Part shown: in pieces, positions 1 through 11,536 of the stretch
Position numbering within the stretch: the first letter of the stretch is position 1
Layout of the letters: each line of letters starts with the position of its first letter
Assembly: GCA_019828595.1 (NCBI GenBank)
Contig: JAHQRK010000021.1
Coordinates: 1,054,001 to 1,118,000, forward strand
Source: Aphanomyces cochlioides
Lineage: Eukaryota; Oomycota; Saprolegniomycetes; Saprolegniales; Verrucalvaceae
Length of the DNA stretch: 64,000 nucleotides
Reading direction: 5' to 3'
Position numbers and translations under genes: made by a program
Notes under the pieces: model-generated
Databases searched by the model: none
The model's input: the letters and a program-made list of their open reading frames with translations, nothing else
Told to the model about the DNA's origin: nothing

Positions 1-822
1 TGAATTTGTCTGACTTTTGCCTTCTGACCATCATCAAAGTAGAACGAATCCGCCATATTTGATCACACGTCGTGTTGTTTGTCGGAGTCCAAAACGTAAA
101 TTTGGGTGTACGTCTGTGACTTGGAGCCTGGGGGTTCAAATGCACCAATATTGTGGATAAGTTGGCCTCGGATTTTGTATGCAGGAGGACCCGGGGGAAG
201 TGTCAGTTCATTCGTACCGATCGAAGTGTAAGCAAGCAATGCATTGTACTAAACGACATGAAGCTCACAAAGTTTCAGAGAGTTCGTACTTGCGAGATAT
301 ATCTGCAAACGATTCGTCTCGGAAAAGAGTCTTGTACCATTTCATGTCGGCTTGAAATACTTGCTCGTCGCAAGCATCCAAAGCATATTGTCCTCGACGC
401 ACTTGCTCTTGATATATACGGAGCCATTCGGGCTCTTGAATGCCTGCAATTTTACCGCTTATGCAACACGGTGTCTTCTTCTTGTGCCTCTCCGCCGCCC
501 AAAGTAATGCGCCACAGTATTCACATCGAGAGTCCAAGGAAAGTGGAGGTAGAATTTCATTGTATGGCGTGTTGGCTTCGTCTGGTACAGCCAATGTAGG
601 AACTGGAATTGTGTTTGTTTCTTCGTCTGTACGATCGATCGTGGGAGTCCTGAAGAGTTGTTGTGACTTATACCACATCGATATCGTGTATCTCAATGAT
701 TCCACCTCTCGTTGTTGCAGGCCACATTGCTCTCTAAGATTTTGAACAACCGTTTGCTCTTGAGTCAAGACAGCGTTGGATCCCATCGCGCTTGACGGTC
801 GAACACCTAATTGCTCTCTCAT
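1..822 (-). pseudogene. Helitron Rep/helicase N-terminal remnant, cut by window edge
   Basis: Minus-strand reading from the ATG at 822 gives a glutamine-rich helical stretch (about residues 20-50). A cysteine cluster follows: CEYCGALLW, then CCISGK about 16 residues later. This is the zinc-knuckle-like block that precedes the Rep domain in Helitron proteins. The frame stops at 265-267. Past it another frame opens and reads YNALLAYTSIG, then an IHNIGAFEPPG and TYTQIYVLD block (about 248 down to 75). That matches the start of the Helitron_like_N (Rep) domain. A further TGA lies near 70. The copy therefore has at least one frame break and two stops, unless an intron spans 250-270. The Rep catalytic and helicase parts would lie left of the window. 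An independent Helitron N-terminus lies at 43.8-46.6 kb. Confidence 0.7.
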
Positions 823-1534
823 TGCATGAATTTCGGCGAAGAAATCGGATGCTTTCGTTTCTTCTTCTTGCTTGCTACAATGACATGCATCAATGACATC
901 TCGTAAGGACTTACATCTGATTTGCTCGTTGCCGCTTTTGTTTTCCTTGCTTCGCGGTCGATGCGCGCTTCATGATGATATGGGAATGTCGACGAACAAT
1001 GTGGCAGTTGATTTACAGTCATGGTGCAAGAAGAGGCGGTTAGGAAGAGGCAATGAAGATGAGGCAGTTGATATTTTAGTGCCGCGTCCCTTGCCGCTTG
1101 ATGCTTGCATTCGTGCGGAGCGGTGACTACTGTGTTCAGTCAAGTCCGAATCTCGTAAGTGAGGACAACATGCATACGGCACCGTTTTGACGTCATAGAA
1201 TGCAAATTTTCATCTTTCGACATAAAATATCCGCGTGTGCCGTCCGCACTTACGTCCGGTATATGAAGTCCAGCATATTTAATGTTTTGTGGATGGAAAG
1301 TAAAGAATAATGACTTTAATGGGCTTTGATCCGCTCGATTAGAAATGACTGTTTGTTTGTATTCAACCGCCATTTTTTTCGATTTTTAAAGTTCGTTTCA
1401 CGTACTTAATATTTGAGTTTGTGTAATGTATATATAAGTATTGCTTGGTAGACTTGGTAGACTTTATATCCGGAATAATCCAGATGTTGAATATACAGTA
1501 ACTATCGGTACTTTCAACACATGAGTTCAGTTGA
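823..1534. other. No gene recognised; possible Helitron upstream part
   Basis: A minus-strand open stretch at 819-1022 is rich in Lys, Arg and Glu (IDREARKTKAA), as Helitron N-termini often are, and could be an upstream exon of the remnant at 1-822. Nothing else in this interval resembles a known protein or RNA. Confidence 0.3.
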
Positions 1535-3503
1535 CTATTTCCTCTGTGAGCATGTGCTATCCTTACCGGAGCAACACTTCTTGGAAAAGTTGGCATGGCT
1601 AAATGGCCTCCACTTGTCAAGAAATGCCGTTGGATCGTCCTTCCAGTGATTTCGAAGACACAACGCCACTGGAATCACAGTGGTTGTAGCAAAAACTCGA
1701 GCAGCTTCGGTCATTGTGTTGCGATCAGATGGTAAACTATGATAGAATTCCATGATCTTTGCGAGCTTTTCGGAAGGATCAGATGTCGTTTTTAAGCTTA
1801 AACGACCAGGGAAGTCAAACGAACCACCACGTTTACGCTTCGTAGTGGATTGCTCAATTTCGGTTTGAATTTGATTCTCGATTGCCACAATTTCACTGTT
1901 AGCATCATTTCCACTCACAATTGAGTCTACAACTGGGGCAACACTCGAACGAACCTCTATAGCAAACATGTCGAGCATTCGAAAGAGTTGTGCCTTGTGA
2001 TCAGGAGGCATATGAGCTGAACAAAATTCACGTATAGTCTCGAGAGTAGTACTAGGCTTGCGAAATTCCATAACCATCTGGAGAGACTGTACCACGCTCA
2101 TACCAATTGAACAGTTGCATGTACCATAGATGAAGTCAAAAGCAAGATCATGCAAAGGTTTGAATCCACAGGAGCTCTTTGTATTGATTGCTCGCCCCAT
2201 TTGCAAATCCATACATACAATTGGCTTCCAGGACGGGACAACTTGGCTAATATTGCGATTGTTGCTTTTTGCGACATTCAGAGTGAACGATGCGTCGCGT
2301 TTGTACTTTACTGCCTGAGACAGTGATTTATGTCTGGCGCTGGTCATCATATCACCCTCTTCTCCACCTCCCCACACAGCAAGTAGATAAGCTGTCTTTC
2401 GACAGGAATGCGTGCCAAATGGACCATCACGATTGAGTATTTTCCCACACACTGATTTAAATCGGTCTTGAAAGGCACCAGTAGAATAGTGACCGTCACA
2501 ATCACCGGAAAAGAGGTATTCGTCATTTTTTGAGCAGCAAAAACATACGTGTAGCAACAAATGGCGAATTGGACACAGTGCACAAATTTCATCATCGTTC
2601 CAGATCATAAGAGTGACTGGACGAGCATCACATTCGCCTTGAATCTTAACTGCTAAAGCTTCAATAACACCAGTATCCGAAACAATAGCCAAGTCAGGAA
2701 CAAAATCATCAAAGCGGATAGACACCACTTCATCTCCACGCAGAAAGAGTTTGCAGCACAGTAGCACCATAGTAAACAGCTGTAAATCAGATATACTGTT
2801 TGATGCCAGCAAATACGAACGAATATCAAGCAATTCCCAAGGAGACAAAGGTGAATCACCAGTAGCAACGTAGCCAGAACCCATTTGCATACTCCCTTTG
2901 GCTGTGTTCTCGACGATTGAACTAAGCTTAGGATTTCCAGTTCGCCAATCTAAAGGAGTACCTCTGTGAAGTCGACAACCATATGATGTTGCAGAATCGA
3001 GGAGAGCAGTACAATTGTCGCATTTTTCACGAAAGTTGCCACGTTGTCCGCGTGCAGTGTGAAGTACAGTCACTGCAGATAACATTTGATCGACATTTCG
3101 AGGGTCGTCCAGCCACCCTGGCATACAACTGGTCTTTGAAGTACATCAAGGCATTGTATGTGTTCACCAATGAGTATGAATGGTGTGCCTGCCTTGTTTC
3201 TTTTGAACGCAATAAAGTTTGCAATGGATGTGGGTGACATAGACGGGCAAAATGGTTCCGGAGGGTTGTCAAGCAGAGGTAATAGACTTTCGTAATCACC
3301 AATAAGAGAGCAAAAAACTTCAGTCCACGAATGTGCTTTTTGTATGCTGCTTTTGAGTTTGTTTTCAAGCAGCGATCACCAGTGTGGGTCCGAATAACTG
3401 TGGATGGTTGTAGCTGGAGTCGTTGCAAGAGTAGAGCCACATGAGCATCAGCCAAAGCTTGAACCTCTTGCTCAATCGTGTACATATCGACAAAGTTGGG
3501 CAT
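1535..3503 (-). pseudogene. Crypton-type tyrosine recombinase, frameshifted
   Basis: The main open segment (3124 to 1535, 529 residues) holds the catalytic domain of a tyrosine recombinase. R129 lies in FLRGDEVV, H239 and R242 in THSCRKTAY, H265 in SARHKS, and the likely nucleophile Y274 in AVKYKRD. The N-terminal half must be read in two other frames. The first runs 3503 to about 3310 (TNSKAAYKKHIRGLK). A second runs about 3310 to 3117 (VFCSLIGDYESLL, then CPSMSPTSIANFI and CQGGW). Only then does the main frame begin (GWLDDPRNVDQ). W-D-P-x-N-V plus 'LHxARGQxG' and a CxxC are hallmarks of oomycete and fungal Cryptons. The two frame changes suggest a dead copy; very short introns there are the alternative. 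The catalytic residues are all kept, so inactivation may be recent. Conclusion on family is firm, on activity less so. Confidence 0.8.
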
Positions 3504-3789
3504 ATTTTAAAGTGAATTATATGCTATTGAGCTGCCTTGTCGTTGAAAGACAGCAACGCTGGCATTCGACCAGCAGCCTTGTCGTTGAAACAGAACAACT
3601 TTCACATTCAACCGACGACTGCATGCGGTTGATATTGAGATGCCAACAACAATCAACCGAAGATTGCTTCCGTTGATTCGGTACAAGCTCTTCCGGACGA
3701 CTTATACGGAGGGTAGAGTCTTGGTAAAGTGGTGGTAGAGTCTGGTAGAATGCTTGTTATTTTCATTTATTCAGCGATTTTGCCCGAAT

Positions 3790-4156
3790 ACATATAAGTA
3801 TTAGTTTAGGTTGGTTCACTTTCGTCAAGTTTGTGCAGCCTTCATGTTTACACATCTGATACTCTTCTGCGCTCATGTCAAGGCGGGAAGTGAACCGTGT
3901 TTCCAGCACCGCTTCGAGCTCGTGGCGCAAGACATCGATCGCCACCCTATGCTCATCAGTGAGGATATTTAGCCGACACAGTACCCCACGTCGGAATTAC
4001 ATTGGCGCCTCGACAACGTATCAGCTCTTTCGATCGATGACGCCGGAGCAGTGTTTTGCTCATTGTTGCGAGCAGTGGCGAGTCCTTGGCGAAATTCGCT
4101 GTGAAAACAGTTGTGAGGAGGCTTACAACTTCGTAGTCTTCACAGAGAGCATTCAT
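3790..4156 (-). pseudogene. Cys/His-repeat family pseudogene (copy A)
   Basis: From the ATG at 4156 (minus) the DNA follows the gene at 8181-8837 closely, including 20-30 bases before the ATG. One T is missing after the VVSLLTTVF part, which shifts the frame. The first Cys/His module is deleted. The 70-nt exon equivalent survives only in part. After TNLTK in the third module the sequence jumps straight to what lies downstream of the stop codon in the intact copy (GTGAACCAAC). The jump lies between two AAA triplets, so roughly 240 bases were lost, probably at this microhomology. It is a broken inverted duplicate of the 8.2-kb gene. Confidence 0.8.
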
Positions 4157-4578
4157 GGTTCATCCTCTCGGAGATTTCACAAAGGTTGTTGGAAGGTTTT
4201 CGTGGAATAGTGGTCATTTGAGAATGCTGCAGCATCCAGCTGGGACTTTCAAAAGTTTTCGAAACTCCCGAAGTGGGACGAGCGAGCTCCTCTTCCCCCG
4301 AAAATCTTGCTTTTCCCAGCATACTAGTACTAGTAATAGCCATGGATCCTCTGTTCCTGATGCTGCCCGTGTTTACAATCTTTGTCCAATTTTGGCCTGC
4401 ACAAGCTTTCGCCAACCAATCACACGGAATGCGTTTTGAGCACATGGAACGATAAAAAAAAATGTTTTGGTATTGAGGATATGGATGAATATCATCAAAA
4501 CTCCGACCGGTTCCGACCGAAATTCCGTTGCTGATTGGTCGGAATTGATATCCACATATTTCAGATATCCTAATCTCA

Positions 4579-4797
4579 AAATGTCGTTTGGGTCCAAAAC
4601 TGGAAATTTGATACAGTCTAGACTGTCAGGAAGAAACAAAACTTCAGAGGTTTTCATATAAATTTTGAGAGAGATAATATATTGCAGCAAGATATTGTCG
4701 TTTTGGTTCAAAACTGGAATTTTGATATGTTTCGAAAATGTTTCAATTAATTGACGCATACACTATTTAAACTTTTCACAAGCATTTTCTTATATTA
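4579..4797 (+). repeat. Solo mariner-tail repeat, partly duplicated
   Basis: Positions 4691-4796 match 38131-38236, the 3' flank of the mariner remnant at 36.6-38.1 kb. They share the core TTCAATTAATTGACGCATAC. The first 35 bases of the unit (GTCGTTTGGGTCCAAAACTG) also occur just upstream at 4585-4613. It is read as a leftover end of the same mariner family, in the same orientation, with no transposase here. Confidence 0.6.
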
Positions 4798-5421
4798 TAT
4801 ATTATGGACATTGAGGCTTTTTGACCTGTCAACTCAACTTTGTCGTCAAAATAGGAATAAATTGTCCAACGCCCCACTGAATTCTTTGCCACTGAAACAA
4901 CGACCAAAATGAGATCGGCGTGAGTGAAAGAAATGGTAGACTCGTTCGACGGTAGGGATATGTGCTAAATTGAATTCGAGAATCTAGTTTGGTCTTGACG
5001 ATTGAGAGATAGGAGCATCTCGTCGTAGCCTCTGAAATGTCTTTGTGCAATCCCAGCAGCGAAACAGTGCGCAGTTTCAGCGCTCACTTTATTCCGGGGA
5101 GATGTCACTTCTCTGCTTGGTGATCAGATGGCTGAATCCAGCACAGGCGTCCAGGAATCACACAGTTGTTGGTTACGTGACTTGGGGCTCCGTAGTAAAC
5201 AAAGAAAAATAGGATCCCATCTGCGGTCCAATTCGTCGAAGTTCGGGTGAGAGGCGGACTGATATCGCCTATTGTCGTGGTGGAATTGAGCAAAAAATGC
5301 ACACAGAGCATCCAGAGCTGTCGAAGTTCAATGCTTTTTTTCAAATCACACGATGATTCTAGTGTTACGAGGGCATGCTTTTGATTGCCCGAAAATCACA
5401 GCAAACCAATCTACTGTGACC
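4798..5421. other. No gene recognised
   Basis: Only short, unrelated open stretches on both strands. No repeat, RNA or protein similarity is visible. Confidence 0.4.
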
Positions 5422-5423
5422 TA

Positions 5424-6956
5424 CAGTGGTGGAAGTAATGGTATGCCAGTGTGGTTTATCACTCGCAGCTATCGATAAATCAACTCAATAACTAAATGAA
5501 TGATACACAGTGGTGAATTGATCATACACAAGCGAGGAAAGTACTTGCGGCACCAACAACTTCAGTTTTCACCGAGCAACACGCACGAATGTATAAAGGC
5601 CAAAGAAAAAATGATATGCCAGTCACAACGAAAATGTTGATTAGTACTTAATCTTTGAACCACGACTAGCTACAACCATTTCGCATCGCCTAGTCATGCT
5701 ATCAACGAGTTTCTTCAACAAAGACAAGTCGATCTCATCCCAAACTCGACGGATGCAAGCCTTCAGATCCGCCTTGTTCGAAAATTGTCGTTTTCCGTTG
5801 TCGTAAACTCTTCGGGACATAATCCCCCATAAGTTCTCGATCGGATTTAAGTCCGGAGACTTAGCTGGCCACTTGATGGTTTCAATCGAGACATGGGGCT
5901 CCGCAAACCATTCCGAAACTGACTTCGCCGTGTGAATCGAGGCGTTGTCTTGTTGGAAACGAAAGTCATTCCCGTGATGGAAATGAGCAAACGGCAGCAA
6001 AAAATTGGAAAGCGTATCGATATACGCTTCCGAATCTTGCTTGCCTTCAAGGAAGACAAGATCAGACTTGCCTTTGGAGCTAAATGCTCCCCAAACCATG
6101 ACACCCCCACCACCATTCTGGCGCTTCGAGAAGTGCTCACGGCGGCGAGACAGGTCTGCCCAGTAATAATTGAAACCATCCGGTCCGTCGAGGTTCCATT
6201 TCTTCTCGTCGGACCAGATGATCTCATTGAACTGGTCAGCCCAGTCCCGCGCCTCAGACGCCCAAAGCACACGGGCTTTTTTGTGGGCTGGAGTCATCAT
6301 CGGCGCAGCAAGTCGCTTCTTGAACTTGAGTCTGCAGCTCTTGTTGAGGAGCTGACAGACTGACGAGGTCCAACTGGAAGAGAATGGCGCTTGATTAGTT
6401 CTGCAGCAGTGTACTTTCCAGTACACGCTGCTCGAATCATTCGGCGGTGGAGGGCGTCGTCGACAGTTGGGCGGCGGCCTGTTGATCGGGCCGTTCCATA
6501 CGACCCAGGATCACGTAGGAAGCCTCGCACACAACCACGAGATCGTTTGATCTCGTTGGCTATGTACGAGATTGTTTTGCCTTCACGGCGGAGGACGAGA
6601 ATTTCGATCTTCTCGTCGTCCGTCAAAGTGTCGCCTTTGGGCATGAACTGAGACCTAGATTGATTGCTCACATGAGGGCAAGGATTTGGGTCATCAGCAT
6701 ACCAGTTGTGGTGCGTGAGTCTTGAGTTGAACGAGTCAAAACAGCAAATGAGCAAAAGTGGCATATGATTATTTCCCGCTTAAAAATCTATTCCCGCCAT
6801 TTTCGCGCCTATCTGTCCACCCGAGTGCGCGGGAATGTCAGCTGAAGCCAGTACAAACTAGTTGCTTTGATTGGTGCAAATTTCTCGTTTTAATAACCAA
6901 TCAAAACATCAATATAGCTGGATTTGCAGGGTGGCATATCATTACTTCCACCACTG
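5424..6956 (-). mobile_element. Tc1-type transposon with 25-bp TIRs
   Basis: The ends are CAGTGGTGGAAGTAATGGTA (left) and the reverse complement CAGTGGTGGAAGTAATGATA (right), continuing to TGCCA; they differ at one base in 25. Each end is flanked by TA (5422-5423 and 6957-6958), the Tc1/mariner target duplication. The single transposase gene runs on the minus strand. The near-identical TIRs and the single coding lesion point to a young insertion. Confidence 0.92.
5641..6644 (-). pseudogene. Tc1-like DD34E transposase, one frameshift
   Basis: The gene encodes the cut-and-paste transposase of the enclosing element. Start chosen at ATG 6644 (MPKGDTLTDDEK), since the helix-turn-helix begins right after it; an upstream ATG at 6764 is possible. 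The first half (to about 6362) has the paired HTH (SYIANEIKRS, then TGRRPTVDD). The second half holds the DDE core: D in IIWSDEKKW, D in FQQDNASIH, and E in SPDLNPIENLW. The two halves are in different frames and overlap at 6297-6426. One missing base near 6362, in the stretch reading PVGPR then VCQLLNKS, explains this. No other stop is seen. It cannot make full-length protein unless the base is a sequencing error. Confidence 0.88.
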
Positions 6957-8180
6957 TATTTGCGGCGTTATTGGCATGATTTTTCCAGGCTCCATCATCG
7001 CTGGCCACCTATCTTCCCATTCCAAATGTTCCCCACCCCAAACGAATCTAGCAGAAAATCTGGAGAACACTCCCAAAATATTTTGCGGGGTACTGATAAG
7101 AATGTGGTACGTGAGGGCTCTTTGCTCTCGGAAACGGGTTGCTTTGGGAGTTAAGGCACCACCTCTGTGCGTGTGATAAGCCAAATGTAAACTTTACCTT
7201 TAAAAGAGATTGAGATGAAAATCTACAACCCATTCGTGATAAAATGGTCATGGGGAGATGGTGATTTTGTTTCGATCAACAAAGAGTTCAAGATGTCAAT
7301 CCTGTTGCGCTTCGAATCAAAGCAAGTCGAGATTGCAGCCTACAAATAGACTGCAAGCGGCGACTCATGTTGTGTTTGTGCATTTTGAGGATAAGAAACG
7401 ACGTCACAAGAGCCTCCATAGTAGAATGTCGACTTCTTACCTCAATCTACTCTTCGAGCCTGTAATCAGCCGCGACAACAGCAGCAAAGAGCAGTTTCTC
7501 GTTGGTTCACCTTTGGAGTCAACTCCAACAAGTCGAACAACTTGATAGATCAGAACAAAATGCCATCTGCCCAACGTGATGAAGAAGTGACTTCTCACAA
7601 GCAGACAACATTTCTCCGTCGCGTCGAAATACTAGTAGTGCACTCTCTCGGTGGCATAGTCATGACGTTGTGCAGTGATCAGGTGCAGGAAGGAGACGAT
7701 CAAAAATCAACTTAAGCCATGCCTCTGAACAACTATTGATTCCGATGAATTGATACAAATGCAGCACTTGTTGACCTTTCACACTTCTTTACAACCGAGA
7801 GGCGAGATGCAACGACCAGACTTCCATGAGCAGCGAGATTGAGTTTACCAAACGATTGAGTTTACCAAACGATGGACAATTTAATCCTCCATGTGCTATT
7901 TTGATGTCGTAGTTGAGTTGTTGTTATTCACCATGTTGTCCATAGCCTCAGTCTACCCTAACATACTTGATCGCTCTATGTGCTCAAGATGCTTTCCCTT
8001 TCATTGGTCGGGCTATATTTTAGTCCACCACCAACGTTGGCCTTGTCCTACTTTGTTAGGCAAGAAAATTATTGGAAAGTCCCAAACGGGTACTACTGCA
8101 TCACTCACGAGTGACTGTAAGTTCGATGCAAATCTTTAACCAACGCAAACCATTCGTGGAATCCTCCGAGAGGACGAACT
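6957..8180. other. No gene recognised; upstream region of the 8.2-kb gene
   Basis: Short open stretches only (longest on + at 7258-7545, with a non-ATG start in a related frame), with no recognisable domain. The last 30 bases match the DNA upstream of pseudogene copy A. Confidence 0.35.
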
Positions 8181-8837
8181 ATGAATGATCTCTTTGAAGA
8201 CGAAGAGGTCGTCAGTCTCCTTGCAAATGTTTTTCACAACGAATTTCGACAAGGACTGACCATTGCTCAAGACAGTGAGCAAGACACAGCTCCGGCGTCA
8301 TCGATCGAAAGAGCTGATACGTCGTCGAGGCGCCGATGTAATTTCGAAGGATGCAACAACGTCTTGGTCAGCAAAGGACGCTGCATTCGACACGGGGTAC
8401 TGTACCTGCCGAAGACCCTCACTGACCATCAGAATAGGGCGGCGGTCGATGTATCGTTGAGGGTTGCGCTACGAGCTCCAAGCGAGACGGACTATGCTGG
8501 AAACATGGTTCACTTCCCGCCTTGACGTGACTTAACAGATGCGCAGGAGGGTCTCAAATGTGTAAGCACGAAGGCTGCACAAACTTGACGAAATCTCGAG
8601 GACTCTGTTGGAGCCACGGCGGCGGCAAACCTTGCGGTGCTCCAGGCTGCGAGCGAACGGCCCTTCAAGGTGGACGTTGCTGGGCACACGGAGGCGGTAA
8701 GTGGAGAACACGAAACTGCTTGAATGATCTCAATGATAGGCAAGCGCTGCATCGTGGAAGAGTGTCAGCGACCAGCATTTAAACGGAATGCAAATTACTG
8801 TGACCAGCATTGGAAAAGCATGAACCCTCCAAAGTGA
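8181..8837 (+). CDS. Cys/His-repeat ('WRKY19-like') protein, copy B
   Basis: Spliced model: exons 8181-8396, 8438-8507, 8547-8696, 8740-8837; 177 residues. All introns are GT-AG and 39-43 nt; total length divides by three. The N-terminus (about residues 1-45) has a short acidic-hydrophobic motif, DEEVVSLLANVFHNEF, then a basic SSRRRC. Four C-x4-C-x9-C-x2-H modules follow, joined by HGGG linkers. The third reads CKHEGC..TNLTKSRGLCWSHG. A last C-x4-C-x11-C-x2-HW module ends the protein. The spacing suggests one zinc per module, but this is inference. Oomycete genomes carry many such proteins, labelled WRKY19-like because Arabidopsis WRKY19 has similar repeats; no WRKYGQK is present here. Nuclear or nucleic-acid-binding roles are possible but unproven. 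Pseudogene A is its nearest relative in the window. Confidence 0.85.
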
Positions 8838-11536
8838 ACCAACTTAAGCTAATGAATCCCTACCTCGCCCCACGTAGTCAGCTCAATAGTTCTTCAACCT
8901 TGCATCACTGATCCACAAAACTCAAGAGCATTTATCATTAGCAGACAAAACTGATCGCTTTACCACAAGGCTAGGTAACGTATTGGTTGTAATTGCGCTC
9001 GAACGATTGCTTGAAGGAAATAGCAATTGAATGCGCCATGAGCAAAATTTCGTCTCTTCTCCATCAAATATCGAATCCAACTCAAGTGTGCATGTATTCG
9101 CAGTCAGCATGGATGCAGTGGTGAGTACAGTGTATGTCAGGACCAATTTGAATGCAAAAACGAGTCCCTCCATTCTATTCTTGAATCTTTGATTCATAAC
9201 TGTACCGACGTTCTTGATTGACAGTTTTCCATCTCCACATTGATATCCGTGGAAGAATGCGAGCCGTAACGACTCGAACCACTACCTCAAAGAGCTTTGT
9301 TTTATGAAGATTTTCAATCAACAAGGAGGGCAGGTAATAGCACCACACTTGAACAAAAATTCGTGCATTTTTTGTTGAGGCTCGAGGTAAAAGCTAGTTC
9401 ACGGCACGTCGTCTCTCATTGACTCGCCACATCCTATTTTGACTGTATTTGTTCGAACAACGTCAAACCATCATGGCAACTTTTTGAAGAGCTAGTCAAT
9501 TGTTTCAACCTGTCTTTTGCGCAGTCATTTTACTCTGATTGCATCAACTTTTCGAGATAGCCCCTCGCTGAAATTCCATATTTTGATTCGTCCGCAGTCC
9601 ATATTTGACAGTCAGAACGCAGTATTCTTCTCTGAAATTCTTTGTCGACTGCATTTATTTCAATATTTCACTTTGTCGTTTTTCTATCACTTTACAATCC
9701 TGAATGTCAGATGAGATATCTTCAACGAGTCTGATGGCGCCTTCGACCAACCTGCGCTTGGTTTCGTCGGGTTTTGAAAGGTTCATTGCAGGAAATTCCA
9801 AATTGCCCGGGCAGGACCTCAAACAATTCTTTTCATTTTGTTTGATACGCCTGTGTCACGATGAGTAGCTAAGCAAAATTGTAGAGTTGTGTTCTCTGTC
9901 GTACTTGAAGTCCACCGCACTTTTTCGAAAGATTTGAGGATTTGACAGTGTGTTGGTCTTCAATTGCCTTTAAATTACTGGTCCAAGGGTGTTCAAATAC
10001 AGCACAGTCTTTCATCTCTTGGACTTTGTTACGAGTCGTTTGTCAATTTTTATGAGGAAGCTCCAAACAGGACAGATTCGCGATTTTCATTTGTGACATC
10101 ACTACCAGCACACTTTTCCAGAGGTCCTTCAGAAGAATATAGACGACTAGCTTTTTACCTTTTGGCTGACATGGTGTTTGAGGAAATTGATAGAGCTGTT
10201 AGTACGGATTAACCACGCTCGATTATCAAGTGTTCCTTCACGCTGCAACGATCATTGAGACAGCGAAGCATTCTGCACTTCTGACGCGGATGTTCTGTAT
10301 GCAGCAAGACGTAATCGGCAACGACGTCAACTCAAGCGAGATATCCATATGCCAAAGTTGAGCATTGTCATTACAGGAGCTGACCTTGTGCCATAGTGGA
10401 GAGGAATGAATCGAATTACTACTTCTTGGAAGGACGGGACATCTCAAGCAACATGACACAGAACGATGGATGTAGTTTCCTTGGGACGTGTCCATTTTCC
10501 CCACCATGCTGTCGTTTAAAGTGCTGGATATTGTCTTGAACAACACAATTCATCATGCCCATTGCAAATGACAGTTTGTCTTGTCAAAGTTCTGTTTGAA
10601 AATAGCTTCGCCACGGAATTAAAGTTCCCTCAATACAGCCCGACATTGGAATCTTGTCAATCTGTTTCATCAGCTTGTTCAGAGAGGTGATTATATGCTT
10701 TGAGGCTCCATTCCCTAAGTCATTTGCCAAGACTGGACTCATGGTAGCATGACAACAACGAACTCTGTGAACATTCCAAATGCAGGAAATAGCGACGCAT
10801 CGATGCTGGGAATAATTCTATGCTCAGGAGCATTTTTCAATCCACTTTCAGTGATGTATATGTGATGGACTGACTACAAATAGTTTGCTTGAATAACAAG
10901 CCTGACCATGAGAGGATTCACAATGTCTTGCCAAGCCAAATCATTGAGGGATGACAGATGTCTCATGGGGAGTTGCGGGCCAAATCTGGTATGGTCACGT
11001 TTTGAGGACTGCTGAAGCGTACCAACTTACCGACAAATCCAGTCTAGCCAATTTGAATCGAGATCATGCTTTGAGCTGCCAACACATACACTCAAACAAG
11101 GATCATCTTGTGGCGATATACGCCATGAAGTGGGCTTGCGGGACTCCTTAGACACCGGATAAATCTTCGTCCGAATGCCGTGGACTCGTTGTTGTTCCAG
11201 CTTTGACCGTTTCCAAGTTCGAAAATATTAATGACGCCTCAATAAAGATAGCCGTGGCAAGAATTGAGCTGTCAGCATTATACACCATGTCTATGTCGAG
11301 CCAATCAAACCCAATTGCACAGAAACTTTGATGCGAAGCCTTAAGCACGAGACACTAGTCTTCATCTCTGTCAGTTTCGATTACACTGATGGAGAAGGAG
11401 AGCATCCAGCCAAAGTTGGATTGTTCAACTTGACTCCAACACTATCTTCAATCTGGGCATCTCCATCCATAAAAAATGCAAATAATGTGAGTTTGATTAA
11501 ATAGTGTGAAGAATCAATCTTATTGCGCGATTTTCC
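8838..11536. other. 2.7 kb with no recognisable gene
   Basis: Short open stretches on both strands, for example + 9964-10212 (TTG start) and - 10238-10546. None has a domain I recognise, and none links to a neighbour through plausible short introns. No tandem or inverted repeat stands out. It may hold decayed or lineage-specific sequence. Confidence 0.35.

Noticed and set aside
153..599. Plus-strand open stretches at 153-599 and 440-745
   Set aside because: They mirror the Helitron coding strand and do not start with ATG at the relevant places.
8181..8837. Calling the family true WRKY transcription factors
   Set aside because: No WRKYGQK or WRKY zinc finger is present; only the Cys/His repeats resemble the N-terminal part of Arabidopsis WRKY19.
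9255..9295. tRNA-like T-loop (GGTTCGAGTC on minus)
   Set aside because: No acceptor stem, D arm or anticodon arm can be formed around it.
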